From contig MGNS01000169.1 of assembly GCA_001795165.1 (NCBI GenBank), positions 3,737-26,491 of the forward strand: a stretch of DNA of 22,755 nucleotides, given 5' to 3'. The notes below the pieces were generated by a model. It worked only from the letters and a program-made list of their open reading frames with translations. It was not told the DNA's origin and made no database searches. How positions within the stretch are numbered: position 1 is the first letter of the stretch; every line of letters begins with the position of its first letter. Positions 1 through 6,486 of this stretch are shown in pieces. This DNA comes from Chloroflexi bacterium RBG_16_57_11 (GTDB lineage: Bacteria > Chloroflexota > Anaerolineae > Anaerolineales > UBA4823). The position numbers and the translations under genes are program-made.

Positions 1-102
1 TTAATCTAATCTTCCACTGACGATCGCGCCGCGCCTCAAAGCACAGGTCTTTCTTCAATAGGCACAGAGCGACAGGGTGAAGCAGCTATTTCCCGTGTTT
101 TG
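1..102. other. Non-coding left edge
   Basis: This is a short stretch beyond the stop codon of the HepT-like gene. Reading the minus strand from the edge meets stops within about 50 bases. I see no RNA gene, clear terminator or repeat in it. Confidence 0.5.
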
Positions 103-447
103 CTATCTCGATAAATCGCTTAATATTTTTTGGATACGTGGTTTGATCTCGGGAATATCCTTCTTTACAACATCCCAGACAATTTCCAAATCGACCGTAT
201 CATAGGCGTGGATAATTCGGTCGCGCATGCCAGCCATTCCCCGCCAGGGAATATCGGGATATTGCTGTCGCAAACTATCTGGTAGGCGTTTGGTGGCTTC
301 CCCAACAATTTCAAGCGCCCGAACCACGGCGAAATTGGTACGAAAATCTGCTTCGAATTGCTCAAACGTAACCCCCTCGAGTAAAATCTCAGCCTTGTTC
401 ATGGCGTCCAGGATGTCCTCAATGTGGTCGAGATATTCGTCGCTCAT
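103..447 (-). CDS. hepT: HepT-like HEPN ribonuclease toxin
   Basis: A 114-residue, largely helical protein of the HepT (DUF86) type. The hallmark HEPN motif R-x4-H-x-Y is visible as R75, H80 and Y82 within RDRIIHAY. In characterised HepT/MntA systems, HepT is an RNase toxin and its MNT partner modifies this motif by nucleotidyl transfer. The start codon overlaps the stop of the upstream nucleotidyltransferase gene by 4 bases (ATGA), and a GAGGT Shine-Dalgarno lies about 9 bases before it, so the two are translationally coupled. The length is normal for the family. The family call is firm; toxicity is inferred from the pairing. It sits at the distal end of the minus-strand mgtC-mntA-hepT run. 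Confidence 0.88.
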   Translation of the reverse strand: MSDEYLDHIEDILDAMNKAEILLEGVTFEQFEADFRTNFAVVRALEIVGEATKRLPDSLRQQYPDIPWRGMAGMRDRIIHAYDTVDLEIVWDVVKKDIPEIKPRIQKILSDLSR

Positions 448-743
448 AAGGGAACTACCTCAGAGAGGATGCGCTGGCCGATGCGCTTCCTGAGGTTCCT
501 GCGGATAGCTAGATCCACCTTGACGCCGAGCACTCCGCTCAGGTATTCTTCAAGCTCAACCATCCCGATCAAACTGATGCGCGCCGGTCGCTCCAATTCG
601 ACCAGGACATCGACGTCACTATCCGGTCGCTGCTCGCCGCGCACATAGGATCCGAATACGCCAACGATCTTAACGCCATATTTCTCAGCGAGATAAGGCT
701 TTTGTTCCTGGAGGATGAGTTGTATTTCAGCAAGCGATTTCAT
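444..743 (-). CDS. mntA: MntA-like minimal nucleotidyltransferase antitoxin
   Basis: A 99-residue MNT-fold nucleotidyltransferase. The signature GS-x10-D-x-D is complete (G31, S32, D43, D45), and a likely third acidic residue is D77 in KVDLAI, so the protein looks catalytically competent. In studied pairs MntA neutralises HepT by AMPylating the tyrosine of its HEPN motif. The gene precedes and overlaps hepT by 4 bases, and starts 15 bases after the mgtC stop. No convincing Shine-Dalgarno is visible. A TATAAT box at 752-757 (minus strand) lies only 8 bases from the ATG, so translation may begin on a leaderless transcript. Function is inferred from motif and partner. Confidence 0.87.
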   Translation of the reverse strand: MKSLAEIQLILQEQKPYLAEKYGVKIVGVFGSYVRGEQRPDSDVDVLVELERPARISLIGMVELEEYLSGVLGVKVDLAIRRNLRKRIGQRILSEVVPL

Positions 744-751
744 CTTGTTTC

Positions 752-757
752 ATTATA
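752..757 (-). promoter_or_regulatory. Candidate -10 box for mntA-hepT
   Basis: A perfect TATAAT on the minus strand, 8 bases upstream of the mntA ATG and just past the mgtC stop codon. The -35 region is weak (TCAACA at 18-bp spacing at best). If used, transcription would start almost at the ATG and let the toxin-antitoxin pair be expressed independently of mgtC. Confidence 0.35.
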
Positions 758-758
758 A

Positions 759-1241
759 TCAAATAAACCCACCCTTGTTGATATTTTCTTCCTTACTTTC
801 AGCACGCTGTCGTTTGCGCCGCGTCTCGATGCGCTGGTCGATGTGCAACAGGCGCTCGGAGGCCAGCAGGAACAGGGTTAGCCCGGCGGCGACGATGGCC
901 AGTCCGTAGGAGCCGGCGCCCACCGCCAGGCCAATCGCGCCCACCGTCCAGATGGCGGCGGCGGAGGTCAGCCCCTTGACTTCTTTATCCTGGCTCTTGA
1001 AGATCAGGCCGGCGCCCAGGAAGCCCAGGCCGGTGACCACCCCGGCGGCGATGCGCGTGTCGCCGACCGGGAAGGCATGTATGGAGACGACGGTGAACAA
1101 GGCCGAGCCCAGGGCGGTGAGGGCGAAGGTGCGATCGCCGGCGGCATGACCGGTAAGGCGGCGCTCCAGGCCGATGACGTAGCCCAGGGAGGCCGCCACG
1201 ACCAGGCGCATAATCAGCTCAAGATCAAAGACGATGTTCAT
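759..1241 (-). CDS. MgtC/SapB family membrane protein, short form
   Basis: A 160-residue hydrophobic protein with the MgtC/SapB signature: GYVIGLERR followed by AGDRTFALTALGSALF, then a GLGFLGAGLI helix and KGLTSAAAIWTVGAIG. These correspond to the conserved 4-5 membrane-helix domain. The C-terminal ACT-like domain of Salmonella MgtC is absent; a charged tail rich in Arg, Lys and Glu ends the protein. The reading frame is open further upstream to 1352, but I chose the ATG at 1241 because GGAGG lies 5 bases before it and the conserved first helix follows at once. The family is linked to magnesium limitation and virulence, but the function of short bacterial forms is not settled. A long inverted repeat lies directly upstream. 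Confidence 0.85.
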   Translation of the reverse strand: MNIVFDLELIMRLVVAASLGYVIGLERRLTGHAAGDRTFALTALGSALFTVVSIHAFPVGDTRIAAGVVTGLGFLGAGLIFKSQDKEVKGLTSAAAIWTVGAIGLAVGAGSYGLAIVAAGLTLFLLASERLLHIDQRIETRRKRQRAESKEENINKGGFI

Positions 1242-1256
1242 CCTGGCCTCCATGCG

Positions 1257-1328
1257 GTAGGGGCGAAGCAACCGGCCGACAATAATCTTAGTTAACCATG
1301 GCACGAACGCCGGTTGCTTCGCCCGTAC
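1257..1328. repeat. Long inverted repeat (REP/MITE-like) upstream of mgtC
   Basis: Arms 1261-1275 and 1310-1324 are perfect 15-bp reverse complements (GGGCGAAGCAACCGG). They extend to 18 of 19 pairs (1257-1275 with 1310-1328), the only mismatch being 1260/1325. A 34-base non-palindromic core lies between. The arm is unlike the surrounding sequence. In RNA it would form a strong hairpin in the mgtC leader. It resembles dispersed palindromic repeats of large bacterial genomes, but one copy in one window cannot prove dispersal. Confidence 0.75.
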
Positions 1329-1338
1329 AATGCAGGAA

Positions 1339-1365
1339 ATTATAACCCCCAAGGACCGAACGCAA
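1339..1365 (-). promoter_or_regulatory. Candidate mgtC promoter
   Basis: On the minus strand TATAAT (1339-1344) is preceded by TTGCGT (1360-1365) at a short 15-bp spacing. It would give a leader of about 90 bases containing the long inverted repeat. The spacing is suboptimal, so this is tentative. Confidence 0.3.
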
Positions 1366-1501
1366 GTTCTATTTATAGTATAATCGGATAACAGTAATCC
1401 ATATCACCATTACAGCGTACAATATCACGCCGCAAGGGCAAAAAGCCCCCGCAGTGGAGACACGCTACCAATGGCAGAAATAGCCGATCCAAGGATCAAC
1501 G

Positions 1502-2011
1502 ATGGACACTTCAGGACTCATCCGACAACTTGAAATTGACCTCGAGCGCTTCCGGGCGCTGGTCGCCGGCATTTCTGACGAACAGGCAAGATGGAGGCCG
1601 GATTCGCAGGCCTGGTCTTTGCTGGAGATCGTCTGCCACCTGCACGATGAGGAGAGGCTGGATTTCCGCCTGCGCATCGAGGCCATCCTGAACCACCCGG
1701 GCGAGGAGGTCCCGCCCATCGATCCGGAAGGTTGGGTTAGCGAACATCACTATAACGAGCGTGACCTGCAAGCAGAGCTGGACGGATTCATCGCCGAGCG
1801 CCAGAAATCGACCGCCTGGCTGAAAAGCCTGGAGGCGCCGGATTGGGTGGCTACCTACCAGGCGCCGTGGGGCAGGCTCCGTGCAGGGGATATCTTCGCC
1901 GGGTGGCTGGCGCACGACCTGCTGCACATGCGCCAGCTACTCGAGCACCATTGGGCGTACTTGAATCGACAATGCACGCCGTACTCGACGATGTACGGCG
2001 GCGAGTGGTAA
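1502..2011 (+). CDS. DinB-fold (DfsB/YfiT-like) putative metal-dependent protein
   Basis: A 169-residue protein of the DinB-like four-helix-bundle superfamily. Three histidines expected to bind a divalent metal are visible: one in CHLHDEE (H46 or H48) and two in HDLLHMRQL (H138 and H142). The N-terminal phrase W-S-L-L-E-I-V-C-H-L-H-D-E-E is typical of the family. Members include thiol-dependent transferases and many proteins of unknown substrate; the name does not imply the DinB DNA polymerase. An AAGGA ribosome binding site lies 7 bases before the ATG. It is transcribed toward pstB1, and the intergenic gap is filled by hairpin repeats. The substrate cannot be told from sequence. Confidence 0.8.
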   Translation: MDTSGLIRQLEIDLERFRALVAGISDEQARWRPDSQAWSLLEIVCHLHDEERLDFRLRIEAILNHPGEEVPPIDPEGWVSEHHYNERDLQAELDGFIAERQKSTAWLKSLEAPDWVATYQAPWGRLRAGDIFAGWLAHDLLHMRQLLEHHWAYLNRQCTPYSTMYGGEW

Positions 2012-2014
2012 TCC

Positions 2015-2104
2015 CCGGTGGGCACTCTTCAGCCCATCCGGCCACCGGTGGGCGTTCTTCAGCCCATCCGGCCACCGGTGGGCGTTCTTCAGCCCATCCG
2101 GCCA
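2015..2104. repeat. Three tandem 30-bp hairpin repeats at the dinB-fold/pstB1 junction
   Basis: Three head-to-tail 30-bp units lie at 2015-2044, 2045-2074 and 2075-2104. Units 2 and 3 are identical; unit 1 differs at two adjacent bases (AC for GT). Each unit folds as CCGG-T-GGGC, an 8-base loop, then GCCC-A-T-CCGG, a 9-bp stem with one bulge. The third unit carries the last pstB1 codons (Gly-Arg-Met-Gly-stop). The array lies between convergent genes, so it may act as a two-way terminator or mRNA 3' stabiliser. There are no spacers between units, so it is not a CRISPR array. Confidence 0.9.
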
Positions 2105-2856
2105 GTGATATACGTTTCGGTCAATTCCATCTTGGGGGTGGTGAACAGCTCTGGCGTGGGTTGGAACTCGACCAGCTCACCCAGCCAGAAGAAACCGGTA
2201 AAATCCGAGACGCGCGCCGCCTGCTGCATGTTGTGGGTGACGATGACAATGGTGTAATCCTTCACCAGATCGTCGATCAGGATCTCGACGTGCTCGGTGG
2301 CGATGGGGTCGAGGGCAGAGCACGGCTCATCCATCAGGATCACCTCCGGCTGAACCGCCAGGACGCGAGCAATGCACAGGCGCTGCTGCTGGCCCAACGA
2401 AAGCGCCAATGCTTCGCCGTGCAGATGGTCTTTGACCTCATCCCATAAGGCAGCCTGCCGCAGGCTGTGCTCGACAACGGCGTTCAGCTCGGCCTGGCCG
2501 GTCGTTAAACCCAGCACGCGCGGCCCAAACGCGATATTGTCATACACGGATTGGGGGAACGGGTTGGGCTTTTGGAAGACCATGCCTACCCGCTGGCGCA
2601 GCGCGGTCAAATTCACACCCGGAGCGTTGATGTCTTCGCCGTTCAGCAGGATGGCGCCGGTGGTATGCGCCCCCGGGATGGTGTCGTTCATGCGGTTCAG
2701 GCAGCGCAGGAAGGTGGACTTGCCGCACCCGGATGGTCCGATCATGGCAGTCACCTTTTGCGGCAAGATTTCCATGCTGATCTGGTTTAAAGCTTTGAAC
2801 TCGCCATAATAAAAATCCACCTCATAGGCGCTGATGATCGGGTCTACCGCGTCCAT
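2089..2856 (-). CDS. pstB: Phosphate ABC transporter ATPase PstB1, altered signature motif
   Basis: A 255-residue PstB-type ATPase. It has the DFYYG aromatic motif near residue 14, Walker A GPSGCGKST (40-48), Q-loop VFQKPNPFP with Q95, Walker B VILMDEPCSALDP (172-184) and switch H208 in VTHNMQQAAR. The ABC signature, normally LSGGQ, reads LSLGQ (152-156; the Leu codon is at 2395-2397), an unusual change. The frame is open up to an ATG at 2901; I prefer 2856 from family length and because TAGAAT ends 7 bases before it, but no start has a good Shine-Dalgarno. It is transcribed divergently from pstS, away from the rest of the pst genes. It would energise phosphate import with PstC and PstA, possibly paired with the second PstB at 5680. 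Confidence 0.9.
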   Translation of the reverse strand: MDAVDPIISAYEVDFYYGEFKALNQISMEILPQKVTAMIGPSGCGKSTFLRCLNRMNDTIPGAHTTGAILLNGEDINAPGVNLTALRQRVGMVFQKPNPFPQSVYDNIAFGPRVLGLTTGQAELNAVVEHSLRQAALWDEVKDHLHGEALALSLGQQQRLCIARVLAVQPEVILMDEPCSALDPIATEHVEILIDDLVKDYTIVIVTHNMQQAARVSDFTGFFWLGELVEFQPTPELFTTPKMELTETYITGRMG

Positions 2857-2910
2857 GCCGCCCATTCTACCAAAGAATTTGTCCTCCGAAGTCAAAACCA
2901 TTAGCTACTC

Positions 2911-2937
2911 GTTAATCACTTGTTGATCCAGGTTAAT
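2911..2937 (+). promoter_or_regulatory. PHO-box-like triple direct repeat
   Basis: GTTAAT (2911-2916), GTTGAT (2922-2927) and GTTAAT (2932-2937) recur every 10-11 bases, about one helical turn. Response regulators of phosphate starvation (PhoB/PhoP type) bind tandem short repeats of this period; the cyanobacterial box also has a TTAA core. The array overlaps the -35 region of the pstS promoter and lies between the divergent pstB1 and pstS genes. Function is inferred. Confidence 0.55.
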
Positions 2938-2948
2938 GTCGCTATAAT
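2920..2948 (+). promoter_or_regulatory. pstS promoter
   Basis: TTGTTG (2920-2925), a 17-bp spacer and a perfect TATAAT (2943-2948). The predicted start of transcription coincides with the pstS ATG at 2956, suggesting a leaderless mRNA. The -35 overlaps the PHO-box-like repeats. Confidence 0.65.
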
Positions 2949-2955
2949 TCCAGGC

Positions 2956-3840
2956 ATGATCGTGCGGATATTCCTGATCCATCTCCTTTTGGCGCTGTGC
3001 CTGGCGGGGTGTGGCAGGGCGGAGTCGGCCGAGGCCGAAGCTGACGCAATACAGACCACTCTGACGAACAAGGGCTCGGATACAATGGTCAACCTGGCGC
3101 TGGCCTGGGCAGAAGAATACCAGAGCCTGCACCCGGAGGTGCAGGTCTCGGTGACCGGCGGTGGCTCCGGTACGGGGATCACCGCCCTGGCCAACAACAC
3201 GGTGGACATCGCCAACGCCTCACGGGCGATCAAAGCTGAAGAGATCGAAGCGATGCAGGCCAATGGGATTGATCCGGTGGAGTTCGTGGTGGCGCGAGAC
3301 GCCATAGCCATCATCGTTCACCTGAACAATCCGATCGAGCACTTAACCCTGGAACAGATCTCTGATATTTACAGCGGGAAGTACAACAACTGGAAAGAAG
3401 TCGGCGGCGAAGACCGGCCCATCGTACGGCTGTCGCGGGAGACGAACTCTGGCACGCATGTCTACTTCCTGGAGGAGGTGCTGCGCCTGGGCGATTCAGA
3501 TAGCAATACCCTGTTCTCGCCGGACACCCTGCTGCTACCGTCTTCGGAGGGCATCACCGCCGAAGTACGGGATAACCCCAACGCCATCGGTTACGACGGC
3601 CTGGGCTATGTCACGCCGGATGTTAAGGTGGTGGGGGTGGCAGCGGAGCCGGGAGGGGAGTACATTTACCCCTCGGCGGAAACGGTGAACAATCAAAGTT
3701 ATCCAATTGCTCGCGACCTATACATGTACACGGCTGGCGAGCCGCAGGACGTCGAGAAGGATTATCTGACCTGGATCCTGTCCGCTGAGGCGCAGGCTAT
3801 CGTAAAAGAGCTGGGTTTTGTGCCCATCGCCACCCCGTGA
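2956..3840 (+). CDS. pstS: Phosphate-binding lipoprotein PstS
   Basis: A 294-residue periplasmic-binding-type protein. It begins with a hydrophobic signal ending in the lipobox LAGC (lipidated Cys about residue 19), so it is probably anchored on the outer face of the membrane. The phosphate-binding phrases of the PstS family are present: GSDTM, GGGSGTGI, an NASR segment, and RETNSGTHVYF. The frame is open further upstream to 2920, but the ATG at 2956 gives a normal lipoprotein signal and lies 7 bases beyond the TATAAT box. It is the first gene of pstS-pstC-pstA-pstB2-phoU and would capture inorganic phosphate for delivery to PstC/PstA. The stop is 20 bases before the preferred pstC start. Confidence 0.93.
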   Translation: MIVRIFLIHLLLALCLAGCGRAESAEAEADAIQTTLTNKGSDTMVNLALAWAEEYQSLHPEVQVSVTGGGSGTGITALANNTVDIANASRAIKAEEIEAMQANGIDPVEFVVARDAIAIIVHLNNPIEHLTLEQISDIYSGKYNNWKEVGGEDRPIVRLSRETNSGTHVYFLEEVLRLGDSDSNTLFSPDTLLLPSSEGITAEVRDNPNAIGYDGLGYVTPDVKVVGVAAEPGGEYIYPSAETVNNQSYPIARDLYMYTAGEPQDVEKDYLTWILSAEAQAIVKELGFVPIATP

Positions 3841-3860
3841 GGAGAACAAGGCCACCAATA

Positions 3861-4748
3861 ATGCGTAACTGGAAAGAAATCATCCTAACCATCGCCATTC
3901 GCGCCTCCGGCTATTCGGCCATCCTTTTCGTCGGACTGATCTTTATCTTTTTACTCACCGAAGGGCTACCTACTCTACGGGAGGTTCCGCTCGCCGACCT
4001 TCTTGGTCAAAGGTGGTACCCAATCGAGGCCTACTTTGGCCTGCTACCCCTTCTCGGCGGCACGTTGATCGTCACCCTGGGCGCGGCCTTGCTGGCTATG
4101 CCAATCGGCATCGGGACTGCCATCTACGTCGCAGAAGTCGCCCCGCGCTCGCTGCGTGAAGTGTTAAAGCCGTTCATTGAGGTGATGGCCGGGGTGCCCT
4201 CAGTCGTGCTGGGCTTTCTCGGAATGCTGGTCCTGGCCCCTTACCTGCGTGTCAACTTCGATCTACCCACCGGGTTGAGTGCGCTATCTGGCGCACTGTT
4301 GCTGGCAGCGATCTCCATCCCGACCATCGTCTCGGTCGCCGAAGATGCCCTGGACGCCGTACCGCGTTCGTATCGCGACGCCGCCCTGGCGCTGGGGGCT
4401 ACCCGCTGGCAGATCATCTGGCGGGTGACCCTGCCGGCGGCGCGCTCCGGGGTGCTCACCGCGGTCATGCTGGGCATCGGGCGGGCGATCGGCGAGACCA
4501 TGACCGTGATGATGGTCACCGGCAACGCCGCGGTTGTTCCCAAGGGCCTGGGGGCGTTGTTTTCGCCGGCTCGCACGATGACCGCTACCATTGCCGCCGA
4601 GATGGGCGAGGTGGCGACCGACAGCACCCATTACCACGTGCTATTTTTCATCGGCATCGTGCTATTCCTGATCTCGCTGGCGATCAACGTCACCGCTTCC
4701 AGCGTGGTCTTCCGCTCGCGCAAACGCGCCGAGCGCATCTTGTCCTGA
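3861..4748 (+). CDS. pstC: Phosphate ABC transporter permease PstC
   Basis: A 295-residue integral membrane permease of the phosphate/PstC class with about six helices. The inner-membrane permease loop is recognisable near AVPRSYRDAALALGATRWQIIWRVTLPAARSG, the EAA-type motif that contacts the ATPase. The conserved phrases PLLGGTLIVT, GVPSVVLGFLG and GRAIGETMTVMMVTGN are typical of PstC. An in-frame GTG at 3837 overlaps the pstS stop, but I chose the ATG at 3861, which has an AAGG about 10 bases upstream and begins immediately before the first helix. It forms the channel together with PstA, one base downstream. Confidence 0.92.
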   Translation: MRNWKEIILTIAIRASGYSAILFVGLIFIFLLTEGLPTLREVPLADLLGQRWYPIEAYFGLLPLLGGTLIVTLGAALLAMPIGIGTAIYVAEVAPRSLREVLKPFIEVMAGVPSVVLGFLGMLVLAPYLRVNFDLPTGLSALSGALLLAAISIPTIVSVAEDALDAVPRSYRDAALALGATRWQIIWRVTLPAARSGVLTAVMLGIGRAIGETMTVMMVTGNAAVVPKGLGALFSPARTMTATIAAEMGEVATDSTHYHVLFFIGIVLFLISLAINVTASSVVFRSRKRAERILS

Positions 4749-4749
4749 A

Positions 4750-5661
4750 GTGAGCCACCCGAGTACCCTTATGGATACCACACACACCGCCCCCGGCAGC
4801 CTGCAATCCACTTCCTCCCGGCGCAACACCACCCAGCGTCTTGGCTTTGCCATGCTTGGATTGCTGGCCTTTCTGACCATCCTGCCCATCCTTTTCATCG
4901 TTGTGTACATCATTTGGAAAGGCCTCCCGGCGTTATCGCTCGAATTCCTGTTTCAGTTTCCCACCGACGGCATGCGCTCGGGGGGCATCTTTCCCGCCAT
5001 CCTGGGCACGGTGTACCTGACATTTTTCACCACCCTGTTTGCCTGCCCGCTGGGCATTGCCGCGGCGATCTACCTGTCCGAGTACGCCTCAGATAATCGC
5101 GCCACGCGCCTGATCCGCATCGCCATCATCAACCTGGCTGGCATCCCGTCCATCGTTTATGGCCTGTTCGGGCTGGGCATCTTCGTGCTGTTTTTCAAGC
5201 TGGGCACCAGCATCCTGGCGGCCTCCTTGACCCTGGCGATCATGACCCTGCCGGTGGTGATCAGCACCGCCGAGGAGGCGCTGCGCGCCGTGCCGCAAGC
5301 CTTCCGCGTGGTGAGCATTTCGCTGGGCGCCACGCAGTGGCAGACCATCCGGCGGATTGTGGTGCCGCAATCCCTGCCAGGCATCCTCACCGGTGTCATC
5401 CTGGGCCTGGAGCGCGCCGCAGGTGAGACGGCGCCCATTCTGTTCACCGGGGCGGCCTTTTACCTGCCCAGCCTGCCCCAATCGCCGATGGATGAAACCA
5501 TGGCGCTGCCCTACCACCTGTACGTGATCTCGACACAGGTGCCCGGAATGCCACAGGAAATCCAATACGGAACAGCCCTGGTATTACTCATCCTGGTGCT
5601 CAGCCTGAACCTGCTGGCCACCATCATCCGCTCGCGCGCCCGCGCCCGGCGCCAATGGTAG
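4750..5661 (+). CDS. pstA: Phosphate ABC transporter permease PstA
   Basis: A 303-residue permease with a Ser/Thr-rich N-terminal tail of about 30 residues followed by six predicted helices. It carries PstA-type phrases: GGIFPAILGTVYLTFFTT, NLAGIPSIVYGLFGLGIFV, the EAA-like loop AVPQAFRVVSISLGATQWQTI, and RAAGETAPILFTGAAFY. The proposed GTG start is one base after the pstC stop (TGA-A-GTG), suggesting coupled translation; an ATG at 4771 is the alternative, and neither has a good Shine-Dalgarno. It pairs with PstC to form the phosphate channel. pstB2 follows 18 bases later. Confidence 0.92.
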   Translation: MSHPSTLMDTTHTAPGSLQSTSSRRNTTQRLGFAMLGLLAFLTILPILFIVVYIIWKGLPALSLEFLFQFPTDGMRSGGIFPAILGTVYLTFFTTLFACPLGIAAAIYLSEYASDNRATRLIRIAIINLAGIPSIVYGLFGLGIFVLFFKLGTSILAASLTLAIMTLPVVISTAEEALRAVPQAFRVVSISLGATQWQTIRRIVVPQSLPGILTGVILGLERAAGETAPILFTGAAFYLPSLPQSPMDETMALPYHLYVISTQVPGMPQEIQYGTALVLLILVLSLNLLATIIRSRARARRQW

Positions 5662-5679
5662 CCCAGATCATGTAAAGCG

Positions 5680-6450
5680 ATGAACAAGTTTGTCATCGAG
5701 GATCTGACTGTGCTCTATTCGGACGGGAATGAGTCGCTGAAAGGCGTCAGCCTGGAGATACCGGCGAACTCGATCACCGTTCTCTTCGGTCCGGCAGGCG
5801 GCGGAAAATCCACCCTGCTGCGCGTGTTGAACCGGTTGAACGATCTGGCGGATGTGGTGCAAATTTCCGGCAAGGCGCACCTCCTGGATGCTCAGGAGGA
5901 GCCGCTGGATATCCTGGACTCCGGAACAGATGTGATTGCTTTGCGCCGCCGGGTAGCCATGGTGTTTGCCCGGCCGATCGTCCTGCCGATGAGCATCCGT
6001 GAGAACCTGACCTACGGGCTCAGGACCGCGGGCGAGCGGCACAAGGCCCGCCTGGAAGAGGCCGTCCAGCGCAGCTTGGAGCAAGCTGCGCTTTGGGAGG
6101 AGGTCAAGGATCGTCTGAACACCCCGGCGGTGGCGCTCTCAGGCGGCCAGCAACAACGCCTGTGCCTGGCGCGCAGCCTGGCGCTGCAGCCGGAGGTGAT
6201 CCTGCTCGATGAGCCCACCTCAGGGCTGGATCCCATCTCGACGACCAAGGTGGAGGCCTCGCTGCAAGAACTTAAGCAAAGCTACACCATCATCCTGGTG
6301 CCGCACTCCGTGCAGCAGGCGGCCCGCACCGCCGACCAGGCTGCATTTTTCCTGCAGGGCCAGCTGATCGAGTATGCCCCGGGAAAGTCGATCTTTATTA
6401 CACCGCAAGATAAACGCACCGAAGACTATGTGGAAGGACGGTTCGGCTAA
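5680..6450 (+). CDS. Second phosphate-type ABC ATPase (PstB2), Q-loop glutamine lost
   Basis: A 256-residue ABC ATPase, PstB-like in length and layout. It has Walker A GPAGGGKST (37-45), intact signature LSGGQ (153-157), Walker B VILLDEPTSGLDP (173-185) and H209 in VPHSVQQAAR. The Q-loop, which reads VFQKP in ordinary PstB, reads VFARP here: the glutamine that couples ATP hydrolysis to the permease is alanine (A97, codon 5968-5970). It lies inside the pst operon, while the more canonical-looking pstB1 is on the other strand. Its defect complements that of PstB1, so a heterodimer is plausible. The ATPase class is certain; the partner and activity are inferred. Confidence 0.88.
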   Translation: MNKFVIEDLTVLYSDGNESLKGVSLEIPANSITVLFGPAGGGKSTLLRVLNRLNDLADVVQISGKAHLLDAQEEPLDILDSGTDVIALRRRVAMVFARPIVLPMSIRENLTYGLRTAGERHKARLEEAVQRSLEQAALWEEVKDRLNTPAVALSGGQQQRLCLARSLALQPEVILLDEPTSGLDPISTTKVEASLQELKQSYTIILVPHSVQQAARTADQAAFFLQGQLIEYAPGKSIFITPQDKRTEDYVEGRFG

Positions 6451-6486
6451 GCGGCGAGGCGACTGCCGCTCACGGAGGAAATCACC

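Noticed and set aside
1305..1316. Second LexA-type site (GAAC-GCCG-GTTG)
   Set aside because: One half-site base is wrong, and the sequence is explained by the long inverted repeat.
1502..2011. DNA polymerase IV (DinB) from the family name
   Set aside because: This DinB-fold helical bundle is unrelated to the Y-family polymerase, and there is no LexA box near it.
2015..2104. CRISPR-like array
   Set aside because: Units touch each other without spacers, and no cas gene is nearby.
1843..2448. Plus-strand ORF with a repeated peptide (SSAHPATGGR-like units)
   Set aside because: The repeat peptide is just the translation of the tandem DNA hairpins. The rest overlaps the DinB-fold gene in another frame and pstB1 antisense.
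5089..5565. Minus-strand ORF of 158 codons in pstA
   Set aside because: It is a shadow of the permease gene, with no start signal or recognisable domain.
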